Origin: a bacterium
Lineage (GTDB): Bacteria; Bacillota; Clostridia; Christensenellales; CAG-138
NCBI GenBank assembly: GCA_029218485.1
Contig: JAQXRK010000189.1
Location: forward strand, 1 to 22,054
Length of the DNA: 22,054 nucleotides
Reading direction: 5' to 3'
Under the pieces are notes generated by a model. It saw nothing but the letters and a program-made list of their open reading frames with translations, was not told the DNA's origin and made no database searches. Below are positions 1-6,683 of this stretch, one piece after another; the stretch's first letter is position 1, and each line of letters opens with the position of its first letter. A program made the position numbers and the translations under genes.

Positions 1-396
1 GCGCTGGGCCAGTGCATCCCCGGCATCATCGCGGTCAACACCGCGACGTTCATAGGGCATAAGCTGCGGGGCTTTTGGGGTGCGGTCGTCGCGCTTTTCG
101 GCATCGTTGCGCCGTCCTTCATCATCATCTCCGTCATTGCGGCATTCATCCAGAACTTTGCCGAGCTGGAGGTCGTGAAGCATGCGTTTGCGGGAATCCG
201 CATCGCCGTGTGCGTGCTGATCCTCTCGGCGGTGATCAAAATGGGCAAGAGCAGCATTCGGGATCTTCCGTGCCTGCTGGTCTTTCTCGCGGCGCTCGTG
301 CTGCTGATCCTGTTCTCGCCATCGCCTGTGTTCATCGTCATCGGCGCGGTGGTGCTGGGGCTGATCTTCCCGCGGAAGGAGGAGAAGGAACAATGA
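1..396 (+). CDS. chrA: Chromate transporter (CHR family) short subunit, 5' truncated by window edge
   Basis: The open frame runs from base 1 to a TGA at 394-396, and the true start lies outside the window. The visible 131 residues are hydrophobic. They carry CHR-family features: a Gly/Pro-rich loop (ALGQCIPGIIAVNTATFIG), then a G-W-GA-V-A-F-G-PS stretch leading into transmembrane segments. The protein ends in a charged tail (PRKEEKEQ). Short CHR proteins of about 180-200 residues usually come as pairs that together make one chromate/anion transporter in the membrane. The next gene starts inside this stop codon (ATGA overlap), so the two are translationally coupled. Actual transport of chromate, as opposed to another oxyanion, is inferred from the family only. 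Confidence 0.85.
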   Translation, partial: ALGQCIPGIIAVNTATFIGHKLRGFWGAVVALFGIVAPSFIIISVIAAFIQNFAELEVVKHAFAGIRIAVCVLILSAVIKMGKSSIRDLPCLLVFLAALVLLILFSPSPVFIVIGAVVLGLIFPRKEEKEQ

Positions 397-944
397 TCTA
401 TCTGCAGCTGATCTGGGAGTTTTTCCTTACCGGCCTGTTTGCGGTCGGCGGCGGTCTGGCAACGCTGCCGTTTCTCTACGAGATGGCGGAGCGGTACCCG
501 TGGTTTTCCGCGGAGCTGCTCCCGGAGATGGTCGCCATCTCCGAGTCGACGCCCGGACCGATCGGCATCAACATGGCGACCTATGCGGGGTTCCATGCCA
601 CGGGTCTGCTCGGCGGCCTGCTGGCAACGCTGGCGATCGTCCTGCCGCAGTTTTTGATCATCGTTACCCTCTCGAAACCGCTCAGCCGGGTCAGGGGACA
701 CCGGATCACGGAGTCCGTCTTCCATATGCTGCGCCCCGCTTCCACCGCGCTGATCGCGTACGCCTGCTGGGAGACGCTCAAGTCCACGCTCCTGCAGCTG
801 CCAGCCGCCAGCTTTGAGTCGATGTTTTGCTGGCAGAACATCGCGATCTTCGCAATCGTATGGATTCTGTACGACCGGTTCCATGGCCATCCGATCTTCT
901 ATATCATCGGCTGCGCTGCGCTGGGCATTCTGTTTCAGCTATAA
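393..944 (+). CDS. chrA: Chromate transporter (CHR family), second short subunit
   Basis: This 183-residue integral membrane protein starts at ATG 393, which overlaps the preceding stop codon by four bases. A purine-rich ribosome site (AAGGAGGAGAAGGA) lies just upstream within the preceding gene. The N-terminal motif GGGLATLPFLYEM and the later STPGPIGINMATYAGF are typical of the CHR half-domain. They are followed by GG-LA-T-A and a Pro-containing transmembrane helix, and by further hydrophobic segments up to the C-terminus. The open frame extends further upstream but that part lacks family similarity, so the start at 393 is preferred. With the preceding gene it forms the usual two-gene version of a full-length ChrA. 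A strong terminator follows about 120 bases downstream. Confidence 0.88.
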   Translation: MIYLQLIWEFFLTGLFAVGGGLATLPFLYEMAERYPWFSAELLPEMVAISESTPGPIGINMATYAGFHATGLLGGLLATLAIVLPQFLIIVTLSKPLSRVRGHRITESVFHMLRPASTALIAYACWETLKSTLLQLPAASFESMFCWQNIAIFAIVWILYDRFHGHPIFYIIGCAALGILFQL

Positions 945-1061
945 GCGCTTCTCTTGCCGGGACCAGGCCGGAGTGCCCCGCCCGCAGTGCGCCCGCCGTT
1001 TGGCAGCGCCGGGATGCGCCCGGCATAGTGCGCGAGACCATCAAAACGATATGGTTATTGG

Positions 1062-1092
1062 AAGGGAACCCCTGCTGCGGGGGTTCCCTTTT
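1062..1092 (+). terminator. Rho-independent terminator after the chromate transporter pair
   Basis: A perfect 11-bp stem (AAGGGAACCCC at 1062-1072 pairing with 1080-1090) has a 7-base loop and runs into a TTTT tract. It is the likely end of the chromate-transporter transcript. Confidence 0.85.
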
Positions 1093-1376
1093 GACGCGGC
1101 GCTGCAAGCGGGAGGGGAAGCGAAATAACCGCGCCCCCGGCTCTGAAAGGCTCGCCGCAGCGCTTATGCATCGCGTACAAACCGACGACGTTCCCTGCGC
1201 CCGGCATCACAATATATAGTTGCACCTGTGCTTTTTGTGCCTACCGGTGGTGGTGCGTCGGGCGGCGCAAGCCCGCCTCCGGGGTGCAATTTGGCCAAAC
1301 GGCGGGAGCGAAGTGGGCGTCCGCGTGGCAAGCCGTCGAATCCCTCACGGCTTTCGTCGGTTCTGCCTCCATTTGT
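1093..1376. other. Intergenic stretch with no supported gene
   Basis: The stretch from the chromate-transporter stop at 944 to the next gene at 1435 is 490 bases long. Apart from the terminator and a candidate promoter, no ribosome site or convincing protein was found. Open frames run through 1228-1434 on both strands, but their translations are Arg/Pro/Ser-rich, of the kind produced by shadow reading of GC-rich DNA. The segment around 1270-1375 could be a dispersed repeat, but only one copy is in this window. Confidence 0.5.
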
Positions 1377-1405
1377 TTGCAAACGGATTGCGGCGATGGT
1401 ATGCT
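1377..1405 (+). promoter_or_regulatory. Candidate sigma-A promoter for the Spo0A-C-like gene
   Basis: TTGCAA (1377-1382) and TATGCT (1400-1405) are separated by 17 bases. The expected transcription start would be about 1412, shortly before the AGGAG-type ribosome site. Both hexamers match four of six consensus bases. Confidence 0.5.
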
Positions 1406-1434
1406 GTTGGTATCAAGAGCAGCGGAGGAGCAGG

Positions 1435-1827
1435 ATGACGAGAAAGGAATTGGAGGATGTGCTGGAACGCTATGGCATCCGGCCCGGCTTGCGCAGCAGC
1501 ATGCAGACGGTAGAGCTGCTGGAGAAGATCCTGTGGGAGCCGGCGCGCGGTACCATGATGGAGGACTATGCGTCGGTCGGGAAGCGCTACGGCGTGCGCG
1601 CGGTGCAGGTGGAGCGCAATGTGCACACGAGGGTTCTGCACGTTTGGAAAACGGGGGACGACCGGCTGCTGCAATCGCTCCTGCCGTGGAGAACGCGGCT
1701 GGATCCGCCCGGCAACCGGGAGTTTTTATATGCGCTGGCAACGCAGATTCGCATGGAGTATCTGCGGCGGGGGCGCAACATTCTGCAAGAGGGCATGGAG
1801 ACCGCGGCGAACGAGGAACGCCCGTGA
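1435..1827 (+). CDS. Small protein resembling the Spo0A C-terminal DNA-binding domain
   Basis: This 130-residue protein starts at ATG 1435, eight bases after a GGAGGAG ribosome site. The same frame is open upstream to 1228, but that part has no ribosome site and looks non-coding. Residues about 22-85 resemble the Spo0A effector domain: a leading helix with LLEKILWEP, then YASVGKRYGVRAVQVERNV and VLHVWKTGD. These parallel the Spo0A pattern YPDIAKK...ASRVERAIR...AW..G, including the VER recognition-helix core. No receiver domain precedes it, so any activity would not be controlled by the usual phosphorylation. The rest of the protein is basic and low in complexity. It may be a stand-alone DNA-binding regulator; its target is unknown. 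The similarity was judged by eye. Confidence 0.65.
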   Translation: MTRKELEDVLERYGIRPGLRSSMQTVELLEKILWEPARGTMMEDYASVGKRYGVRAVQVERNVHTRVLHVWKTGDDRLLQSLLPWRTRLDPPGNREFLYALATQIRMEYLRRGRNILQEGMETAANEERP

Positions 1828-1828
1828 A

Positions 1829-1868
1829 AAACCGGCCGTCTGCCGCATGTGCGGCGGACGGCCGGTTT
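1829..1868. terminator. Bidirectional terminator between convergent genes
   Basis: An 18-bp stem with a single T-G wobble (1829-1846 with 1851-1868) has the loop ATGT. A-rich bases lie on the left and TTTGTT on the right, so it can act for the plus-strand Spo0A-like gene and for minus-strand pfkA, whose stop is 28 bases away. Confidence 0.85.
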
Positions 1869-1895
1869 GTTGATGTTGGCCAAACCGTGCGGGGA

Positions 1896-2870
1896 TCAGA
1901 TGGAGATCTCCTGCGCCACCCGGTAGGTGTAGCTGTCGAGATCCTTTTTCATGGTCAGCGCTTCGTTGATCGGCGTGCACACCAGCTTGGAGTCGCGGTA
2001 GCAGACGACATGGCTGGTTGCGCCGGCCATGAGCTGCTCTATGGCAAAATGCCCCATGCTCGAAGCCATGACGCGGTCGCGGGCCGTGGGACTGCCGCCG
2101 CGCTGCACATGGCCGATGATCGTGACGCGCGTATCCAGCCCCAGCTCCTCTTCGATGCGCTCAGCGATGCCGAGCGTTTTGCCGAGACCCTCCGCCACGA
2201 TGATGAGGTGGTGGTGCTTGCCACGGTATTTTCCCTCGCGGATGTGCTCGAGAACGTCCTTTTCAAAGTCGAAGTGCTTCTCCGGCGTCAGGATCGCCGT
2301 GGCGCCGACCGAAAGGCCGACATAAACGGCCAGATGCCCCGCGTGCCGGCCCATGACCTCGACTACGGAGGTGCGCTCGTGCGACTGCATCGTGTCCGCC
2401 AGCTTATCGATCGCGTCGATGGCCGTGTTGGCGGCGGTATCAAAGCCGATGGAATAGTCGGTGCAGGCGATGTCGTTGTCGATCGTGCCGGGGAGGCAGA
2501 TGGTGTTGACGCCGGCTGCAGCCAGCTTTTCCGCGCCGCGGAACGTGCCGTCGCCGCCGATGGCGACGATGCCGTCCAGCCCGAGGTAGCGGCAGGCGCT
2601 GACCGCTTTGTGCAGCCCCTCATCGGTCTTGAACTCCTCGCAGCGCGCGGTGTACAGGATCGTGCCGCCGCGCGAGGTGATGCCGTTCACGGAGCGGGCG
2701 TCCAGCTCCACCACATCCGAGTGGATCAGGCCGCTGTAGCCGCGGTGAATGCCGATGGGCGTAATGCCGTTCAGGACGCAGGTACGGGCTGCCGCGCGGA
2801 TTGCGGCGTTCATGCCGGGCGCGTCGCCGCCGCTGGTCAGAATGCCGATTCGGGAAAACTTGTGATCCAT
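1896..2870 (-). CDS. pfkA: ATP-dependent 6-phosphofructokinase
   Basis: This cytoplasmic glycolytic enzyme phosphorylates fructose 6-phosphate to fructose 1,6-bisphosphate. The 324-residue length is normal for bacterial PfkA. Motifs include GILTSGGDAPGMN (residues 9-21, nucleotide binding), GGDGTFRG (105-112) and PGTIDNDI (127-134) with the catalytic Asp131. Gly at 108 and at 128 fits an ATP enzyme, since PPi-dependent enzymes carry Asp and Lys at the equivalent sites. MGRHAGHLA and GHVQRGGSPTARDR are the sugar-phosphate and effector-loop signatures. The ATG is preceded by GGAAGGAAGG on the minus strand. It appears monocistronic, with a promoter 47-75 bases upstream and the convergent terminator downstream. 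Confidence 0.97.
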   Translation of the reverse strand: MDHKFSRIGILTSGGDAPGMNAAIRAAARTCVLNGITPIGIHRGYSGLIHSDVVELDARSVNGITSRGGTILYTARCEEFKTDEGLHKAVSACRYLGLDGIVAIGGDGTFRGAEKLAAAGVNTICLPGTIDNDIACTDYSIGFDTAANTAIDAIDKLADTMQSHERTSVVEVMGRHAGHLAVYVGLSVGATAILTPEKHFDFEKDVLEHIREGKYRGKHHHLIIVAEGLGKTLGIAERIEEELGLDTRVTIIGHVQRGGSPTARDRVMASSMGHFAIEQLMAGATSHVVCYRDSKLVCTPINEALTMKKDLDSYTYRVAQEISI

Positions 2871-2916
2871 ATCGATACCTTCCTTCCTGGATGAACCCTA
2901 TAGAATCAATAAAAAT

Positions 2917-2945
2917 ATTATACTATGAATGGAAAAACTGCGCAA
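2917..2945 (-). promoter_or_regulatory. Candidate pfkA promoter
   Basis: Read on the minus strand, TTGCGC (2945-2940) and a perfect TATAAT (2922-2917) are 17 bases apart. The pfkA start codon is 46 bases downstream of the -10 box. The -10 box is strong and the -35 box is weak. Confidence 0.65.
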
Positions 2946-3352
2946 TTCCAAGATGTAAACCAAATTTACAGCGGATTTTGATCGCAAAATATGGCGGGTG
3001 AAAACGGATGGTACATTCGACACCGTTTCCGATGCATTGCAGTAAAGATTGCAGAACGGGCGTTATATTGACAAAAAGCGCGCATAAAATGAAGGAAATG
3101 AAATTCAAAATTGCATAAATGCACAAATCGCTTTTCAAGGGTGCGGGAACTTGTCCGCAGCGGAAGAGGAGAGCGAGCGGAGAAATCCGGCGCAAAATAC
3201 CGGAAATAACAGAGGTTATTGCGGAAAAACCGGGGAAATCGGTGCGCATTTGGGAAATGGAGGAAAGGGGAGCCCCATTTGCCGGCTGCGGGGTCTTGTC
3301 GCAAGGGGTAAAAAATATATTGTACAAAATCGAAAAAAATGCAAGATCGCTA
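2946..3352. other. Long intergenic region between divergent pfkA and the GNAT/thiolase operon
   Basis: The full gap between the two start codons is 575 bases and is clearly richer in A and T than its surroundings. No open frame has a ribosome site plus recognisable protein; those present on both strands read as low-complexity. A small inverted repeat (AATAAC-AGAG-GTTATT, 3205-3220) and a TTGACA without a properly spaced -10 box (3068-3073) are present. It is probably a regulatory region for the catabolic operon. Confidence 0.5.
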
Positions 3353-3381
3353 TAGACAAAGATTCATTTCCGCGTTACAAT
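3353..3381 (+). promoter_or_regulatory. Candidate promoter of the six-gene GNAT-thiolase-FdrA operon
   Basis: TAGACA (3353-3358) and TACAAT (3376-3381) are separated by exactly 17 bases and match five of six consensus positions each. The start would fall near 3388, leaving a leader of about 58 bases before ATG 3446. Confidence 0.7.
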
Positions 3382-3445
3382 ACAGATGTACCGCAAATCT
3401 GGCGGCATCATCGACTAAGCACATCTTTGAAGGAGGTACACACAA

Positions 3446-4126
3446 ATGGGTAAGTATGACATCATTGTTGACGAAATGGAAGCGAAGCTCCGTCCCCCGA
3501 CGATCGGACTGAAGCCCTATGAAGCGAAGGTTATCCCGCTGACCACCGGTGAGGATATGCTCGTTCGTGAAGCGACCGAAGAAGAAATCGACATGATCAT
3601 CACCGGCATCCGCCCGCTGCTCGACCATCCCAAAGATTTCTATGACATCGTGTCCGCCCGCATCATCGCCGAAGGTCTTGGCATGCTCCGCAAGCGCGTT
3701 CAGGACGAGTACTTCTTCGTCGGCGCTGTCAACGGCGAGATCGCCGGTATCGTCAATGGCCGCATGGTCAACGAGAAGGTCGGTATGTCCTACCACACCA
3801 TGACGCTCAAGCGCGGCGCCCGCGTCGGTGCGCAGCTGTTTGCGGCGAAGATGGAGTATCACTTTGATTTCATGAACCAGGATGAGGTCTGGATCGTGGC
3901 AGAGTCCCCGAACGGCTTCAAGCGCTGGATGATCGAGTACGAGCTCGAAGATCGCTTCGAGTGCCCGCACGAGCTGGGCGGCGTTCCCACCTTCGTCCTC
4001 ACCCGCGATCTGTGGGAGAAGCACAAGGCCAACAAGAACGTCGGTATCCGCCCCGCCGCGGAGCTGTTCCCCGAGGTCATCGAGGCCAACAAGGTCCTCC
4101 ATATGCCCGCCAAGCTGAACGTTTAA
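3446..4126 (+). CDS. GNAT-like acyltransferase, first gene of the operon
   Basis: This 226-residue soluble protein has a clear AGGAGG site at 3431-3436. The central part looks like a GNAT fold. FFVGAVNGEIAGIVNGRMV would be the two antiparallel strands that carry a substrate-facing core. KRGARVGAQLFAAKMEYHF resembles the acyl-CoA pyrophosphate loop and following helix, and VWIVAESPNGFKRWMIEYELEDRF resembles the late strand, Asn and helix of GNATs. The N-terminal 60 residues (about 1-60) and the long C-terminal tail are not typical and may be specific to this group. It sits 27 bases before the thiolase-like gene, so it probably acts with the acyl-CoA module. The substrate is unknown. The GNAT assignment is by motif shape, not by database match. 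Confidence 0.6.
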   Translation: MGKYDIIVDEMEAKLRPPTIGLKPYEAKVIPLTTGEDMLVREATEEEIDMIITGIRPLLDHPKDFYDIVSARIIAEGLGMLRKRVQDEYFFVGAVNGEIAGIVNGRMVNEKVGMSYHTMTLKRGARVGAQLFAAKMEYHFDFMNQDEVWIVAESPNGFKRWMIEYELEDRFECPHELGGVPTFVLTRDLWEKHKANKNVGIRPAAELFPEVIEANKVLHMPAKLNV

Positions 4127-4153
4127 CAAAAAGCTGAGAGAAAGGACGTAAAA

Positions 4154-5350
4154 ATGCGCGAAGTAGGTATTGTTGGCATTGGCCATACCAAGTTCGGCAA
4201 ATCGGCCGTTCCGTTCCTCGACATGGCTTGCGATGCAGCCCTGCAGGCAATGGATGATGCCGGAGCCAAAACTGGCAGAAAGAATGTGATCGACCAGGTG
4301 TTCATCGGCACGATGGCAGCAGGCATGGTGCAGCGCATCAGCGGTCTGGCTTCCGCGGTGGTCGACACCCTCAACCTCCGCCCGGCAATGGCGGAGACCA
4401 TCGAAAACGGCCCGGCTTCGGGCGCTTCGGCGGTCAAGCTCGGTTACATGGCGATCGCCTCCGGCGTTTGCGACTGCGTTCTCGTAGTCGGCGCAGAGGG
4501 CATGCGCGCGGTCACCGGCTGGGAGGGCACGGACTTTGTTGCCACGATGCTCCATCCCGAAGCCGAGTACAAGTACGGCATCACGCTGCCGTCGTTTGCC
4601 GGCCTGTTCACCCGCCTGTGCATGGATAAGTATGGCGTCACCAGCCGCGATCTGTCGATCGTTTCCGTGAAGAACCATGCGAACGCCTGCCTGAACCCCA
4701 ACGCGCACATCAAGGCGGTTGTGAAGCTCGAGCGCATTACGGATGAGCGCATCATCAATGCGACCAACCCGCTCGTGGCCGATCCGCTTCGCCAGTACGA
4801 TATGTGCCCCGTCTCCGACGGCGCCGCAGCCGTGCTGCTCGTTGCCAAGGATAAGCAGGAAGAGCTGGGCTTTGGCCACAAGAAGTTCGTCAAGATCGCG
4901 GGCGTCGGCTCCGCGACCGATACGCATGTGGTCGCCAACCGCGAGGTCCCCACGGATCTGTTGGCCGTCCGTCTGAGCGCCCAGATGGCGTACAAGATGG
5001 CGGGCGTCGGTCCCGAGGACATCGATGTGGCAGAGCTGCATGATGCGTTCCAGATCCTGGAGATCGCAGAGTCCGAGGAAGTCGGCCTCTTCCCGCGCGG
5101 CACCGGCCATCTGGCCGCTCGCGAGGGCAAGACCGAGATTCACGGCGAGATGCCGATCAACACCTCCGGCGGTCTGAAGGCCAAGGGCCATCCGCTGGGC
5201 GCGACGGGCGTCTCCCAGATCGTCGAGCTGGTGAAGCAGCTCCGCGGCGAAGCCGGCGAACGTCAGGTTCCCGGTGCGAAGACCGCGCTGGCGATCAACT
5301 TTGGCGGTTTCGGCAACAACGTTGCGGCCACCATCCTGACCACGAAATAA
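4154..5350 (+). CDS. Thiolase-like protein (SCP2/archaeal acetyl-CoA acetyltransferase type) lacking the nucleophilic Cys
   Basis: At 398 residues it has normal length for the SCP2/archaeal thiolase group. The N-terminus VGIVGIGHTKFGK is typical. The C-terminal half keeps HDAF (His296) and GGLKAKGHPLGATG (His346), and ends with AINFGGFGNN in place of the CxG motif, as in this subgroup. However, the loop that normally reads E-A-A-C-A-S-G reads ENGPASG, placing Pro87 where the catalytic Cys belongs. Family members make or cleave 3-ketoacyl-CoA, or transfer acyl groups, and those near DUF35 genes form a complex with the DUF35 protein. Without the cysteine, ordinary thiolase chemistry is doubtful. 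A role as a CoA-binding scaffold or altered acyl transfer is possible. The DUF35 partner gene starts 13 bases downstream. Confidence 0.85.
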   Translation: MREVGIVGIGHTKFGKSAVPFLDMACDAALQAMDDAGAKTGRKNVIDQVFIGTMAAGMVQRISGLASAVVDTLNLRPAMAETIENGPASGASAVKLGYMAIASGVCDCVLVVGAEGMRAVTGWEGTDFVATMLHPEAEYKYGITLPSFAGLFTRLCMDKYGVTSRDLSIVSVKNHANACLNPNAHIKAVVKLERITDERIINATNPLVADPLRQYDMCPVSDGAAAVLLVAKDKQEELGFGHKKFVKIAGVGSATDTHVVANREVPTDLLAVRLSAQMAYKMAGVGPEDIDVAELHDAFQILEIAESEEVGLFPRGTGHLAAREGKTEIHGEMPINTSGGLKAKGHPLGATGVSQIVELVKQLRGEAGERQVPGAKTALAINFGGFGNNVAATILTTK

Positions 5351-5363
5351 GGAGGGTATCAAA

Positions 5364-5729
5364 GTGGAACAGATGTATGCATACAAGTGCAAAAAGTGCG
5401 GCAAGCTCCATCACCCCCGCTATATCGTGTGCCAGAACCCCGATTGCGACGGCCGTGAGTTCGAGCAGATCCCGCTTGAGGGCAAGTGCAAGCTGCTGAC
5501 CTGGACCCGCGTCTACAATCTGCCCGAGGGCTATATGTGCCCGTGGCTCAACTTCGGCATCGTCGAGTTTGAGAACGGCGTGCGCGCTACCGGCCAGATC
5601 GGCTTTGACGATGGCATCGAGACCGGCATGGAGCTGGTCGCCACCGTCGGCGTCGTGAAGGAAAAGGTCATCAAGTACAAGGAGACCGTTGTCGAACCGC
5701 AGTACGGCTTCATCTTCCAGAAGGCGTAA
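5364..5729 (+). CDS. DUF35 zinc-ribbon/OB-fold protein, partner of the thiolase-like protein
   Basis: This 121-residue protein starts at GTG 5364 after GGAGGG at 5351-5356. Residues 9-28 form a rubredoxin-like zinc ribbon with Cys9, Cys12, Cys23 and Cys28. From about residue 35 on comes an OB-fold of the DUF35 type (KLLTWTRVY, FGIVEFENGVRATGQI, GMELVATVGVV). In archaeal acetoacetyl-CoA thiolase/HMG-CoA synthase complexes, and in the PhlACB acyltransferase, such a protein bridges or shapes the CoA tunnel of the thiolase-like subunits. It directly follows the thiolase-like gene, as is usual. A complex between the two is inferred from family and position. Its retention argues that the Cys-less thiolase is still a functioning CoA-binding subunit. 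Confidence 0.88.
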   Translation: MEQMYAYKCKKCGKLHHPRYIVCQNPDCDGREFEQIPLEGKCKLLTWTRVYNLPEGYMCPWLNFGIVEFENGVRATGQIGFDDGIETGMELVATVGVVKEKVIKYKETVVEPQYGFIFQKA

Positions 5730-5738
5730 CACGCGGGT

Positions 5739-6683
5739 ATGACGGTTCGACCGGCAATGGATGCCAAGGCAATCTGCACGCTGCTCCGTGAGCGGCTGCA
5801 CGATGCGCCCCTGTGCGGAACGGTGCTCTCCGCGTTTGAACACGCGGTCAACATCGAAACGCCGGCAGGACTTGTCAGCATTCTCACCGAGGCACGCTGC
5901 CTGCAGCCGTTTGCGGTGCGAACGGATGCGCAGGGCTCGCTGCGGGCGCATTTCGCGCCGGGCGAGCGGGTGCTGCTCCGCGCGGAGGCAATCCGCACGG
6001 AGCGCACGGCCGTTTCCCTGGAAGCGGCCGCAGCGGTGGATCTGTCGGTTGTGCATGGCATGCAGCCTGTCATTGCCGGACTTTCCAGAGAACATCATTC
6101 GGCCCCCGATCCGGCGCCGCTCCTGTCGGTGCTGGCGTCGGGCGGGGAGTCGGATGGGCTGTCCGCGCTCGTGACGCGGCTGAAATCTAACGTATATGCC
6201 GATTTTCTCGGGCCGCGGCTGCCGCGTCTGTTCGCAGCGGTGCAGGCGGGAGAAGCGGCGGAGGCGGGCGAGGCGGCAGCCGCGATCGCCGGTTGCGGTA
6301 TCGGTCTGACACCGTCATCGGATGATTTGCTCACTGGCTATATGGCCATGCTGCATGCAATGTCCGCCGTTGGCGTTTTGGGAAACATTGCCCCCGTAGC
6401 GCGGGAAATCGCGGGCCGCGCAGCAAAAAAGACCAACCGTATCAGCGGTGCATTTCTATTACAGAGCGGCGAGGGATATGTTTCCGAGGATGTACTTCGT
6501 CTCCTCCGGCTCTTGTATTCGGATTCGGATGCATACACAATCAAACAGGCAGCCATGCGCGTTGCGGCATTCGGGTCCACTTCCGGAAGCGATATGCTGA
6601 CCGGTATCGTTTTGGCAATCATTCATCATGATGGAGGGAAAAACAGTGGTCAAACTGGAAATCAGGAAAAATGCTTATTTTGA
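5739..6683 (+). CDS. allH: DUF2877 protein, AllH/YlbF-like subunit of oxamate carbamoyltransferase
   Basis: The 314-residue frame starts at ATG 5739; an in-frame ATG at 5757 is an alternative, and neither has a good ribosome site. The diagnostic DUF2877 motif is present near residues 184-198 as GCGIGLTPSSDDLLTG (usual form GxGxGLTPSGDD). RISGAFLLQSGEG and a late GSTSGSDMLTGI repeat of the Gly/Asp motif also fit. In E. coli the equivalent gene (ylbF, renamed allH; unrelated to Bacillus ylbF) lies beside fdrA and ylbE, and the three make oxamate carbamoyltransferase at the end of anaerobic allantoin breakdown. Here it precedes fdrA rather than following it. Its 3' end overlaps the proposed fdrA start by 38 bases, which suggests coupled translation. 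Confidence 0.82.
   Translation: MTVRPAMDAKAICTLLRERLHDAPLCGTVLSAFEHAVNIETPAGLVSILTEARCLQPFAVRTDAQGSLRAHFAPGERVLLRAEAIRTERTAVSLEAAAAVDLSVVHGMQPVIAGLSREHHSAPDPAPLLSVLASGGESDGLSALVTRLKSNVYADFLGPRLPRLFAAVQAGEAAEAGEAAAAIAGCGIGLTPSSDDLLTGYMAMLHAMSAVGVLGNIAPVAREIAGRAAKKTNRISGAFLLQSGEGYVSEDVLRLLRLLYSDSDAYTIKQAAMRVAAFGSTSGSDMLTGIVLAIIHHDGGKNSGQTGNQEKCLF

Noticed and set aside
1228..1434. N-terminal extension of the Spo0A-like protein by 69 residues
   Set aside because: The extension has no ribosome site, is Arg/Pro/Ser-rich, and would cross the promoter at 1377-1405. ATG 1435 has a good ribosome site.
1284..2894. 536-residue plus-strand open frame across the Spo0A-like gene and pfkA
   Set aside because: It runs antisense through the whole of pfkA and out of frame through the Spo0A-like gene, crossing the terminator between them.
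3068..3096. TTGACA at 3068-3073 as a promoter for the catabolic operon
   Set aside because: The only TAAAAT nearby is 11 bases away and no -10 box lies at 16-18 bases. The pair at 3353-3381 is far better.
3350..5404. 684-residue minus-strand open frame opposite the GNAT and thiolase genes
   Set aside because: It spans two well-supported plus-strand genes and their promoter, with composition typical of antisense reading.
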